A DNA stretch of 64,000 nt from RGIG5579 sp045541915 (GTDB lineage Bacteria > Bacillota > Clostridia > Oscillospirales > SIG627), in assembly GCA_045541915.1 (NCBI GenBank), contig JAZQJZ010000019.1:1-64000 (forward strand), written 5' to 3'. The notes under the pieces were generated by a model. It searched no databases. It was not told where the DNA came from and saw only the letters and a list, made by a program, of their open reading frames with translations. Position 1 is the stretch's first letter. Each line of letters opens with the position of its first letter. The translations under genes were made by a program, and so were the position numbers. Shown piece by piece: positions 40,775 through 48,356 of this stretch.

Positions 40775-40990
40775 TTGGCAAAAGACGATGTAATGGAGTT
40801 CCAGGGTACCGTAATTGAGACCCTTCCGAACGCCACAAGCAAAGTAAAGCTTCCCAATGATATGGTGATTCTCGCTTACATTTCGGGCAAGATGCAGCAA
40901 CACTATATCAGAATCATCCCGGGGGATAAGGTGCTGGTAGAAGTCAGCATTTACGATCCCACCCGCGGAAGAATCATCCGGCGTCTGTAA
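40775..40990 (+). CDS. infA: Translation initiation factor IF-1
   Basis: IF-1 is a 71-residue OB-fold protein that occupies the 30S A site during initiation. MAKDDVMEFQGTV, LPNATSKVKLPND and the ending YDPTRGRIIRRL are typical. The start is TTG at 40775, eight bases after AAAGGAG; the in-frame GTG at 40766 overlaps that ribosome site and is rejected. Confidence 0.97.
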   Translation: MAKDDVMEFQGTVIETLPNATSKVKLPNDMVILAYISGKMQQHYIRIIPGDKVLVEVSIYDPTRGRIIRRL

Positions 40991-41017
40991 TTTTTTAAAT
41001 CATATGGAGGAAATCAA

Positions 41018-41131
41018 ATGAAAGTTAAGCCTTCCGTAAAGAAAATATGCGAAAAGTGCAAGATCATCAGAAGAAAAGGAAAAGTTATGGTGATCTGTGA
41101 AAATCCCAAGCACAAACAAAAGCAAGGTTAA
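41018..41131 (+). CDS. rpmJ: 50S ribosomal protein L36, zinc type
   Basis: This 37-residue protein opens MKVKPSVKKICEKCK and has the zinc-binding pattern Cys11, Cys14, Cys27, His32. It sits between infA and rpsM as usual in alpha clusters. ATGGAGGAAATCAA precedes the ATG. Confidence 0.97.
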   Translation: MKVKPSVKKICEKCKIIRRKGKVMVICENPKHKQKQG

Positions 41132-41152
41132 TTAAGAGGAGGAAAAAACAGT

Positions 41153-41521
41153 ATGGCACGTTTAGCAGGTGTAGACCTTCCCAGAGAGAAGCGCGTCGAG
41201 ATCGGCCTTACCTACATTTTCGGTATTGGTCTGACATCTTCCAAGAAGATCCTCGAAAAGACCGGCATCAACCCCGATACCAGAGTCAAGGATCTGACCG
41301 ATGACGATCTCGCAAAGCTTCGTGAGATCCTCGAAAATGAATACACCGTAGAAGGCGATCTTCGCAGAAACATTGCATACGATATCAAGAGAATGAAGGA
41401 TATCGGTTGCTACCGTGGAATCCGCCACCGCAAGGGTCTTCCCGTCAGAGGTCAGAGAACCAAGACCAATGCGAGAACCAGAAAAGGTCCCGCAAAGACC
41501 ATTGCCAATAAGAAGAAGTAA
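41153..41521 (+). CDS. rpsM: 30S ribosomal protein S13
   Basis: S13 bridges to the 50S subunit and contacts the P-site tRNA. The 122 residues start MARLAGVDLPREKRVEIGLTYI-like and include RGIRHRKGLPVRGQRTKTNARTRKG, both diagnostic, with a basic C-terminal tail. AGGAGGAAAAAACAGT precedes the ATG. Confidence 0.98.
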   Translation: MARLAGVDLPREKRVEIGLTYIFGIGLTSSKKILEKTGINPDTRVKDLTDDDLAKLREILENEYTVEGDLRRNIAYDIKRMKDIGCYRGIRHRKGLPVRGQRTKTNARTRKGPAKTIANKKK

Positions 41522-41539
41522 AGGAGAGTAGAGGAAAAA

Positions 41540-41941
41540 ATGGCTGCAGTTACGAAAGCTAAAAGAACCACCAAAAAGCGCCGCGAAAAGAAGAATATCG
41601 AAAAAGGCGCAGCTCATATCCGTTCTACTTACAACAACACCATCATCACTCTCACCGATGTGAATGGCAACGCAATTTCTTGGGCATCTGCCGGCGAACT
41701 CGGTTTCAAGGGCTCCAAAAAGAGCACTCCTTTTGCCGCACAGATGGCAGCAGAGACTGCTGCAAAACTGGCTGTTGATCAGGGTCTGAAGACTGTTGAA
41801 GTTTTCGTGAAGGGCCCCGGACAGGGAAGAGAATCCGCCATCCGTGCACTCCAGACCGCAGGTCTTGAGATCACGCTGATCAAGGATGTAACTCCCATTC
41901 CCCACAACGGCTGCCGTCCTCCCAAGAGAAGACGCGTATAA
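41540..41941 (+). CDS. rpsK: 30S ribosomal protein S11
   Basis: S11 forms part of the platform and the E-site cleft. The 133 residues include HIRSTYNNTIITLTD, KKSTPFAAQMAAE and the ending ITLIKDVTPIPHNGCRPPKRRRV, invariant in the family. The N-terminal 20 residues are rich in Lys. AAAGGAGAGTAGAGGAAAAA precedes the ATG. Confidence 0.98.
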   Translation: MAAVTKAKRTTKKRREKKNIEKGAAHIRSTYNNTIITLTDVNGNAISWASAGELGFKGSKKSTPFAAQMAAETAAKLAVDQGLKTVEVFVKGPGQGRESAIRALQTAGLEITLIKDVTPIPHNGCRPPKRRRV

Positions 41942-41962
41942 TCCAGAAAGGAGAGAGAAGAA

Positions 41963-42592
41963 ATGGCTAAGTACACAGGCCCTGCGTGCAGACAGTGCCG
42001 CAGAGAAGGCGTTAAAATGTTTTTGAAGGGAGACAGATGCTTCTCCGATAAGTGCCCCATCACCAGACGTGGCACTGTACCCGGACAGCACGGTGCTGCC
42101 CGCGCCAGAATGATGAAGGACTACGGCCTTCAGCTTCGTGAAAAGCAGAAGACCCGTCGTTACTATGGTATTCTGGAAACCCAGTTCAGAAACTACTACA
42201 AGAAAGCAGATGCACAGGAAGGTATGTCCGGTGTTAACCTGCTGGTCATGATCGAAAGAAGATTCGACAATGTCGTCTATAGAATGGGTCTTGCTGAAAG
42301 CCGTCGCGACGCCCGTCAGCTGGTTCGCCACGGTCACTTCACTGTGAACGGCAAGAATGCCAACATTCCTTCCATGCTTTTGAAGGTTGGCGATGAGATC
42401 GCAATTAAGGAATCCAAGAAGGATCTTCCCAAGATTAAAGCAATCATCGAAAAGAGCGAAGGAAAGATCATCCCGAAGTGGATCGAAGTTGATAAGGAGA
42501 ACGGCAAAGGCAAGATCATCGCAATGCCCGCACGCGAGGACATTGATTTTGAAATTGACGAACAGCTCATTGTCGAACTTTATTCCAAATAA
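41963..42592 (+). CDS. rpsD: 30S ribosomal protein S4, zinc type
   Basis: S4 nucleates 30S body assembly and in some bacteria represses its operon. The 209 residues start MAKYTGPACRQCRREG and carry four cysteines (9, 12, 26, 31) of the zinc-binding subtype. The S4 RNA-binding domain (RLDNVVYR-type RRFDNVVYRMGLAESRR) is at about 95-160. AAAGGAGAGAGAAGAA precedes the ATG. Confidence 0.98.
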   Translation: MAKYTGPACRQCRREGVKMFLKGDRCFSDKCPITRRGTVPGQHGAARARMMKDYGLQLREKQKTRRYYGILETQFRNYYKKADAQEGMSGVNLLVMIERRFDNVVYRMGLAESRRDARQLVRHGHFTVNGKNANIPSMLLKVGDEIAIKESKKDLPKIKAIIEKSEGKIIPKWIEVDKENGKGKIIAMPAREDIDFEIDEQLIVELYSK

Positions 42593-42618
42593 TCCCTAAA
42601 TTTTAAGGAGGTTATTTC

Positions 42619-43569
42619 ATGATAGAAATTGAAAGACCGGGTATTACAACGGTGGAACAGTCTGAAGACGGTTCTCGCGGTGTATTTGAGGTAGAACCCC
42701 TGGAAAGAGGCTTCGGCATCACTCTGGGCAACTCCTTGCGCCGCATTCTCATCAGCTCTCTTCCCGGCGTTGCGGTGACCAGTGTAAAGATCGACGGCGT
42801 TCTGCACGAGATCTCCACCATCGACGGCGTGAAGGAAGACGTACCCGAAATTATTCTTAATATCAAGAGCATTCGCGCAAAGCTTTTTACCAATCAGCCC
42901 AAGGTTTGCGTGATCGACGTTCAAGGCGATTGCAAGGTGACTGCCGGAGACATCAAAGGGGATGCAGACATTGAGATCTTAAACCCCGATCTCCACATTT
43001 GCACCGTTGCACAGGGCGCAAAGCTTTATATGGAACTGACCTTTGAGACCGGCAGAGGCTATGTCAATGCCGATCGCAACAAGGCTCAGGGAACCCCCTC
43101 CATTGGGACCATCTACACCGACTCCATTTTCACTCCCACCAAGAAGGTAAACTTCACCGTGGATAATGCACGTGTGGGAGACCGTATGGAGTTTGATAAG
43201 CTCACCCTGGAAGTGGAAACCGACGGTACCATTACCGCGAAGGAATCCATTTCTCTCGCAGCCAAGATTCTCAACGAGCATCTGAATCTCTTCGTTGATC
43301 TTTCCGTGGAAGCGAATAAGATCGAGATCATGAAAGACAGAGAAGAAGTGGTCAAAGAGAAGGTCCTTGAGATGACCATTGAGGAACTTGACATGTCGGT
43401 TCGCGCCTTCAACTGCTTGAAGCGCGCCGGTATCAATACCGTAGAAGATCTGATCAATCGCAGCGAGGAGGACATGATTAAGGTCCGTAACCTCGGTAAG
43501 AAATCTCTGGAAGAAGTCATTCAGAAACTCCAGTCCTTGGGCTTTGAGCTCAAGAAGGACGACGAATGA
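42619..43569 (+). CDS. rpoA: RNA polymerase alpha subunit RpoA
   Basis: Alpha forms the dimer on which core RNA polymerase assembles. The 316 residues contain the N-terminal domain (EPLERGFGITLGNSLRRIL) and the C-terminal domain (about 245-316) with the helix-hairpin-helix NCLKRAGINTVEDLI and VRNLGKKSLEEV, which binds UP elements and activators. AAGGAGGTTATTTC precedes the ATG. Confidence 0.98.
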   Translation: MIEIERPGITTVEQSEDGSRGVFEVEPLERGFGITLGNSLRRILISSLPGVAVTSVKIDGVLHEISTIDGVKEDVPEIILNIKSIRAKLFTNQPKVCVIDVQGDCKVTAGDIKGDADIEILNPDLHICTVAQGAKLYMELTFETGRGYVNADRNKAQGTPSIGTIYTDSIFTPTKKVNFTVDNARVGDRMEFDKLTLEVETDGTITAKESISLAAKILNEHLNLFVDLSVEANKIEIMKDREEVVKEKVLEMTIEELDMSVRAFNCLKRAGINTVEDLINRSEEDMIKVRNLGKKSLEEVIQKLQSLGFELKKDDE

Positions 43570-43602
43570 TCTTGTTCCAATACTATCAGGAGGAAAACTG
43601 AA

Positions 43603-44085
43603 ATGCCCGGAAGAAAACTTGGCAGAAAGACAGATCATAGACTTTCTATGCTCCGCGGACAGGTTACTTTCCTGCTTGAAAAAGGCAGCCTGGAAACCAC
43701 CGCTACCCGCGCAAAGGAAGTTCAGAGTCTGACTGAAAAAATGATCACGCTCGGAAAGAAGAACACCCTGGCTTCCAGAAGACAGGCTCTTTCCTTTATC
43801 ACCAAAGAGGATGTTGTGAAGAAACTGTTTGATGAGATCGCTCCTTCCTACGAAGGAAGGAACGGCGGCTACACCAGAGTTCTTCTCACCGGTCCCCGTC
43901 GCGGCGACGCTGCTGAAATGGCCATCATTGAATTGGTTTCTGAAGAAAAGAAGGAAGAAAAGAAGCCTGCAAAGAAGACCACCAAGAAGGCTCCTGCAAA
44001 GAAGGCTGCTCCCAAGAAGGAAGAAGCTCCTGCAGAGGAAACGAAAGCAGAAGAAGCCCCCGCAGAGGAAGCAAAAGCTGAGTAA
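43603..44085 (+). CDS. rplQ: 50S ribosomal protein L17 with Lys/Ala/Glu-rich tail
   Basis: L17 lies at the tunnel exit. The core (about 1-117) has MPGRKLGRKTDHRLSMLRGQ and RNGGYTRVLLTGPRRGDAAEMAIIEL. After it a tail of about 40 residues is composed of Lys, Ala, Pro and Glu, first basic then acidic, absent from most L17 proteins. It is probably disordered and might contact the emerging chain or RNA. AGGAGGAAAACTGAA precedes the ATG. It is the last gene before the cluster terminator. Confidence 0.97.
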   Translation: MPGRKLGRKTDHRLSMLRGQVTFLLEKGSLETTATRAKEVQSLTEKMITLGKKNTLASRRQALSFITKEDVVKKLFDEIAPSYEGRNGGYTRVLLTGPRRGDAAEMAIIELVSEEKKEEKKPAKKTTKKAPAKKAAPKKEEAPAEETKAEEAPAEEAKAE

Positions 44086-44106
44086 GCGAAAGCAGACTAG
44101 CTGAAA

Positions 44107-44137
44107 AAAGATCTCACTTTCGGTGAGATCTTTTTTT
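44107..44137 (+). terminator. Terminator of the ribosomal super-cluster
   Basis: AAAGATCTCAC (44107-44117), loop TTTCG, GTGAGATCTTT (44123-44133) and further T. Confidence 0.92.
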
Positions 44138-44170
44138 CTTCTGTTTTTCATATTTTTATCGGGAAATGTC

Positions 44171-44199
44171 TTGCTAAAAATGTGTGAATATGGTATGAT
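44171..44199 (+). promoter_or_regulatory. Promoter of pgk-tpiA
   Basis: TTGCTA (44171-44176), 17 bases, TATGAT (44194-44199). Confidence 0.7.
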
Positions 44200-44234
44200 T
44201 AGGAAAGAATAAAAAGAAAAGGAAGGGTATCATT

Positions 44235-45524
44235 ATGAACAAAAAGTCAGTAAAAGATATTGAAGTTCGCGGCAAAAGAGTATTTGTCCGTTGCGACTTT
44301 AATGTACCGATGAAAGACGGTGTGATCACCAGCGATAAGAGAATTGCCGGTGCCGTTCCCACCATCCAGTATCTCTTGGAAAATGGCGCAAAGGTGATTC
44401 TTTGCTCCCATATGGGTAAGCCCCATAATATTTTTACCGAAGGCTTTGGCCTGACCAAAAAAGAAAAGAAGGAAGTAGAAAAGCTTCCGGAAGCAGAAAA
44501 GAAGGCTGCTACTGAAAAATATCTTGCAAAGGCTGCAGACGATCAGAAAAAACTGACCTTGAAGCCTGTTGCAGACCGTTTGAACGAGTACCTGGGCGGC
44601 AAGGTTACCTTTGCTTCTGATATCATTGGCGACGACGCTAAGGCAAAGGTTGCTGCTCTGAAAGAGGGCGAGGCCGTTCTTCTGGAAAACGTTCGTTTCG
44701 ATGCCAGAGAAGAGAAAAACGGTGAAGATTTTGCCAAGGCTCTTGCCGAAATGGCAGATCTGTTCGTGAACGATGCATTCGGTACCGCTCACCGTGCACA
44801 CGCTTCCACCGAAGGTATTTCTCACTTCATTCCCGCCGTTTCCGGCCTTTTGATCGACAAGGAAATCACCTTTATGGGTGGCGCTCTGGAAGCTCCCGAG
44901 CATCCCTTTGTTGCCATTCTTGGCGGCGCAAAGGTTTCCGATAAGATCGGTGTAATCACCAATCTGATCGACAAGGTGGACACCATCATCATTGGCGGCG
45001 CTATGGCGTATACCTTCGTTAAGGCTCAGGGCGGCAAGATCGGTACCTCTCTCTGCGAGGATGACAAACTGGATCTGGCTCTGGATTTGATTGCCAAGGC
45101 AAAGGCAAAGGGCGTAAACTTCCTGATCCCTGTGGATAACAAGTGCGCTACCGCTTTTGATAACGATGCTCCCAGCCTTACCTGCAAGGCCTTTGAAGTG
45201 CCCGACGGATATATGGGTCTTGACATCGGACCGGAGACGATCAAGCTGTATGCAGATGCAGTGAAGGATGCTAAGACTGTGATTTGGAACGGACCTATGG
45301 GTGTTTCCGAATTTGAAAACTATGCAGCCGGTACCCGTGCTGTGGCTCAGGCAGTTGCAGAAAGCGACGCTATTTCCATCGTAGGTGGCGGCGATTCCAC
45401 TGCAGCCATTGAAAAGCTCGGCTTTGCCGATAAGATTACCCACATTTCCACCGGTGGCGGTGCAAGCCTTGAATTCTTGGAAGGAAAAGAACTTCCCGGC
45501 ATTGCTTGCCTGCAGGATAAATAA
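44235..45524 (+). CDS. pgk: Phosphoglycerate kinase with an internal insertion
   Basis: This glycolytic enzyme makes ATP from 1,3-bisphosphoglycerate. At 429 residues it is about 35 longer than usual. The extra part lies at about 65-107, after SHMGKPH, and is Lys/Glu/Ala-rich with EKKEVEKLPEAEKKAATEK. It follows the region that binds the triose substrate. The catalytic elements are present: RCDFNVP, ENVRFDAREEKN, GGAKVSDKIG, and the nucleotide-binding GGGDSTAAIEK near the C-terminus. It is followed by tpiA after ten bases. Confidence 0.97.
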   Translation: MNKKSVKDIEVRGKRVFVRCDFNVPMKDGVITSDKRIAGAVPTIQYLLENGAKVILCSHMGKPHNIFTEGFGLTKKEKKEVEKLPEAEKKAATEKYLAKAADDQKKLTLKPVADRLNEYLGGKVTFASDIIGDDAKAKVAALKEGEAVLLENVRFDAREEKNGEDFAKALAEMADLFVNDAFGTAHRAHASTEGISHFIPAVSGLLIDKEITFMGGALEAPEHPFVAILGGAKVSDKIGVITNLIDKVDTIIIGGAMAYTFVKAQGGKIGTSLCEDDKLDLALDLIAKAKAKGVNFLIPVDNKCATAFDNDAPSLTCKAFEVPDGYMGLDIGPETIKLYADAVKDAKTVIWNGPMGVSEFENYAAGTRAVAQAVAESDAISIVGGGDSTAAIEKLGFADKITHISTGGGASLEFLEGKELPGIACLQDK

Positions 45525-45534
45525 GGAGGATACC

Positions 45535-46290
45535 ATGAGAAAGACCATTATTGCCGGCAACTGGAAGATGAACAAAACTCCTTCTGAAGCCGCTGAATTG
45601 GCAGCAGCCATTGCCCAGATCCAGGGTGCAAAGTGCGAAGTGGTGATCTGCCCTCCTTTTGTAGATCTGTTCTTTGCAAAGAAAGCCATTGAAGGCTCCA
45701 ATGTAAAATTGGGTGCCCAGAACTGTCACTGGAAGGAATCCGGTGCGTTCACTGGTGAAATCAGCGCAGATATGCTCATCGAAGCAGGATGCGACTATGT
45801 GATCATCGGCCACTCCGAAAGAAGACAGTATTTCGGCGAAACCGATGAAACCGTTAATCTCCGTACCAAGGCAGCTCTCGCAAAGGGTCTGAAGGTGATC
45901 GTTTGCGTTGGCGAAACCAAGGAAGAAAGAGAAGGCGGCGTCACGGAAAAGGTGATCGACCGTCAGATCCGTTTGGGTCTGGAAGGCCTTAGCGCAGAAG
46001 AGATGGCAAATGTTGTCATCGCTTATGAGCCTGTATGGGCAATCGGCACCGGTCTGACTGCAACTAACGAGCAGGCAGAAGAGGTTTGCAAATTTATTCG
46101 CGAATTGATCGCTTCTCTCTTTACTGCTGAGACTGCAGAAGAGACCACCATTCAGTACGGCGGTTCTATGAACGCAGGAAACTGTGCAGAACTGCTTGCA
46201 ATGCCCAATATTGACGGCGGTCTCATCGGCGGTGCAGCTTTGAAGCCCGCAGATTTCGCTGTGATCGTTGCAGCAGGCAGCGCAAACTAA
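45535..46290 (+). CDS. tpiA: Triosephosphate isomerase
   Basis: This enzyme interconverts dihydroxyacetone phosphate and glyceraldehyde 3-phosphate. The 251 residues have the catalytic Lys11 (GNWKMNK), the His in GHSERR, the Glu in AYEPVWAIGTG and the phosphate-binding YGGSM and GGLIGGAAL. AAGGAGGATACC precedes ATG 45535; an upstream open frame inside pgk is not used. It is co-transcribed with pgk and ends at a terminator. Confidence 0.98.
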   Translation: MRKTIIAGNWKMNKTPSEAAELAAAIAQIQGAKCEVVICPPFVDLFFAKKAIEGSNVKLGAQNCHWKESGAFTGEISADMLIEAGCDYVIIGHSERRQYFGETDETVNLRTKAALAKGLKVIVCVGETKEEREGGVTEKVIDRQIRLGLEGLSAEEMANVVIAYEPVWAIGTGLTATNEQAEEVCKFIRELIASLFTAETAEETTIQYGGSMNAGNCAELLAMPNIDGGLIGGAALKPADFAVIVAAGSAN

Positions 46291-46302
46291 TTTCAACAAA
46301 TG

Positions 46303-46331
46303 GAAGCGGCAGAAATCTGCCGCTTCTTTTT
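46303..46331 (+). terminator. Terminator after tpiA
   Basis: GAAGCGGCAG pairs with CTGCCGCTTC (46303-46326) and is followed by TTTT. It is only 8 bases before the ribosome site of the next gene, so some read-through is probably needed for that gene. Confidence 0.8.
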
Positions 46332-46348
46332 CCAAAAGGAGATGCTTC

Positions 46349-47059
46349 ATGGCTGATTTTTGGACAAATATAATCCAGAAAAGAAAACGCCGCGCCGAAA
46401 TCAAAAGGATCAACGAGGAAGGTCACGACGGATACGATTGGTATGAGGGACAGACCAAATGGCCGGTCACCCGAATTGTAGAAGTGTCCTTTGCGGTGAT
46501 CAGCGTTTTGGTTTGGGCCATCATTCTGTTTCGAATTTTCACCTCCGGCAATGCCGAGTATGAAAAAATGATCCTTTTAAATGACAAAGCTGCTGAGATT
46601 TATCCCAACCAGGTTTCGCAGGTGATGCGGATCCATTCTTCAACGGAAGATCAGGAGGATGGTTCGGTTTTGGTGTATTATCCCGTTTATCTGGAAGAGG
46701 TGGACAATTTGCAGTTTACTGCCAGAGTTCGCCGGCGCGCTTTTCCTCCCGGTGAAGGGGAGACCGGATATACTTTTGTTTTGCGTGAAAGCGGGAATGA
46801 AGGAACTACCTTTTATCCACTTTCCTACTATGCCATGGAAAAAAATATTTCCTATACTTTTTTCCGTCTTTGCTTTGAGGGAGTGGAGTGGAAAGAGGAC
46901 TGTGTTTATACCTTTTTGGTGTTCGATGGAGGGTATGAGTCTGCAGACAGCGAAGATCCCTATCCTGTCACCGCGTCTCGTTTTCGGTTTACGGTTTATA
47001 ATACGTCCACTTATACCAATCAAATTACACCAAAGAAAAGCATTTATCAAGTGCAATAA
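46349..47059 (+). CDS. Hypothetical single-pass membrane protein
   Basis: I do not recognise this 236-residue protein. A basic cytoplasmic start (KRKRRAEIKR) is followed by one membrane helix (about 47-68) and a soluble, presumably extracytoplasmic part rich in aromatic residues and Glu. No signal-peptidase site or lipobox is visible. ATG 46349 follows AAAAGGAGATGCTTC. No promoter was found, so it may depend on read-through from tpiA. Confidence 0.65.
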   Translation: MADFWTNIIQKRKRRAEIKRINEEGHDGYDWYEGQTKWPVTRIVEVSFAVISVLVWAIILFRIFTSGNAEYEKMILLNDKAAEIYPNQVSQVMRIHSSTEDQEDGSVLVYYPVYLEEVDNLQFTARVRRRAFPPGEGETGYTFVLRESGNEGTTFYPLSYYAMEKNISYTFFRLCFEGVEWKEDCVYTFLVFDGGYESADSEDPYPVTASRFRFTVYNTSTYTNQITPKKSIYQVQ

Positions 47060-47090
47060 AAAAAGCCTTCTCAACCGAGAAGGCTTTTTT
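47058..47090. terminator. Bidirectional terminator between convergent genes
   Basis: AAAGCCTTCTC (47062-47072), loop AACC, GAGAAGGCTTT (47077-47087), T-run to 47090. Confidence 0.92.
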
Positions 47091-47102
47091 GTATATTTGT
47101 TT

Positions 47103-47903
47103 TTAAGGACGCAGACCCATACCGCCTTCCAGCGTGATAGTTTCCCCGTTCATATATTTGAAATCAGGGGAAGCAAGCTGAACGCAAACACGTCCGATTT
47201 CCATTTCCGGATCACCGAAGTGTCCGGCAGGAGGCATTTTCACATTTGCCTTAAATGCATCGGGATACGCTTTTTCAAAGTTTTCAAGCTGGGCAGTCCA
47301 TGCAAGAGGACAGACGACATTGGTATTGATTCCATCGATGGCCCATTCGGTGGCGGCAACTCTGGAAAGTCCACGAATACCCTCTTTTGCTGCGGCGTAG
47401 GCGCACTGACCGTAATTTCCAAACAAACCTGCACCGGAAGCGAAGTTGATAATGCTACCTTTTGTTTCCTTCAGATAAGGATAGCAGGCCTTCATATAAT
47501 AGAAGCTTGCATAAAGACCGGAATAAATTGCCAGGTCGAACTGCTCCGTGGTATGATCCTGAATGGTAACGCCGGAAGCGGAAGCCTGGGCATTGTTGAT
47601 CAGCACATCAATTCTTCCAAATTCCGCAATGGTAGCATCCACGACCTTTTTCACTGTTGCTTCGTTGTCAGAGGTGCTGGAAATATCTGCGGCCAAAATC
47701 AAAACTTTAATTCCGTATTTTTTCTCAAGATCTTCTTTTGCTTTTTCAAGCTTTGAAAAATTTCTTCCGGTGATGACAAGATTTGCACCCTCTTTTGCAT
47801 AGGCGGTAGCAATGCCGTAGCCAATGGAGCCGCATCTGCCGTCAGATAAGGTGGCAAAGCCTGCACCGGTGATAATTGCTGTTTTTCCAGTTAAAAATCC
47901 CAT
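47103..47903 (-). CDS. Short-chain dehydrogenase/reductase
   Basis: This 266-residue SDR oxidoreductase should use NAD(H) or NADP(H). The active site is of the classical kind, Ser in NFASGAG and YAAAK, with NNA before it. The nucleotide loop is unusual: instead of TGxxxGIG it reads TGAG followed by about ten extra residues and GSIGYGIA, a form closer to the divergent enoyl-reductase group. The substrate is not predictable. GGAGGATTATC precedes the ATG. It is a single-gene unit. Confidence 0.88.
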   Translation of the reverse strand: MGFLTGKTAIITGAGFATLSDGRCGSIGYGIATAYAKEGANLVITGRNFSKLEKAKEDLEKKYGIKVLILAADISSTSDNEATVKKVVDATIAEFGRIDVLINNAQASASGVTIQDHTTEQFDLAIYSGLYASFYYMKACYPYLKETKGSIINFASGAGLFGNYGQCAYAAAKEGIRGLSRVAATEWAIDGINTNVVCPLAWTAQLENFEKAYPDAFKANVKMPPAGHFGDPEMEIGRVCVQLASPDFKYMNGETITLEGGMGLRP

Positions 47904-47932
47904 GATAATCCTCCAAAACTTTTCTTGATATT

Positions 47933-47961
47933 ACTGTATCAAAAAATACTCCTTTCGTCAA
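47933..47961 (-). promoter_or_regulatory. Promoter of SDR gene
   Basis: On the minus strand TTGACG (47956-47961), 17 bases, TACAGT (47933-47938). Confidence 0.65.
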
Positions 47962-48018
47962 GATAAGATTTTCGGGGTTTTGCTACAAGACGGCGTTGCT
48001 TCCTAGGGACATAGACAC

Positions 48019-48053
48019 AAAAAAAGAACGAAGCGATTGCTTCGTTCTTTTTT
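48019..48053. terminator. Terminator downstream of tRNA-Thr
   Basis: AAAGAACGAAGC (48023-48034), loop GATT, GCTTCGTTCTTT (48039-48050), bounded by A-run and T-run. It abuts the CCA end of the minus-strand tRNA. Confidence 0.92.
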
Positions 48054-48128
48054 GGAGCTAGTGACGTGACTTGAACACGCGACCTGCTGATTACGAATCA
48101 GCTGCTCTACCAACTGAGCTACACTAGC
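48053..48128 (-). tRNA. tRNA-Thr (anticodon CGT)
   Basis: On the minus strand the acceptor stem is GCTAGTG with CACTAGC. The D-arm has AGCTCAGTTGGTAGAGC, the anticodon loop TTCGTAA gives CGT, reading ACG, and the T-arm has GTTCAAGTC. CCA is encoded. The 76 bases are complete. Confidence 0.96.
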
Positions 48129-48280
48129 AAAAACATTGAAATTTTAAGGGTTTAACAAGTGGGGAAAAGATGTTTTTTGAAACTCATTTTTCATCCATTC
48201 TTCTTGATATTATAAACTCTTTTAGACAATATTTCAAGTGGTTTCATAAACATTTTACAAAAAAAGAGTAGGGGAGAACA

Positions 48281-48313
48281 ATGGGTATATATGTAAATTT
48301 AGTCAATCGATAA
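48281..48313 (+). pseudogene. Ten-codon ORF, possible 5' relic of an AAA-ATPase-like gene
   Basis: AGGGGAGAACA is followed by an ORF encoding MGIYVNLVNR and a stop. The first residues resemble the opening (MGIYxNPGN) that I associate with the AAA-ATPase-like PF09820 family. The rest of such a gene is missing and a terminator follows at once. The match is short, so this is tentative. Confidence 0.3.
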
Positions 48314-48347
48314 AAAATAAGACAGTCATTTGACTGCCTTATTTTTT
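48312..48347. terminator. Terminator at the 3' end of the acyltransferase-like gene
   Basis: AAATAAG and CAGTCA (48315-48328) pair with TGACTG and CTTATTT (48331-48344) with one mismatch, flanked by A-run and T-run. Confidence 0.8.
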
Positions 48348-48356
48348 ATTATATTC

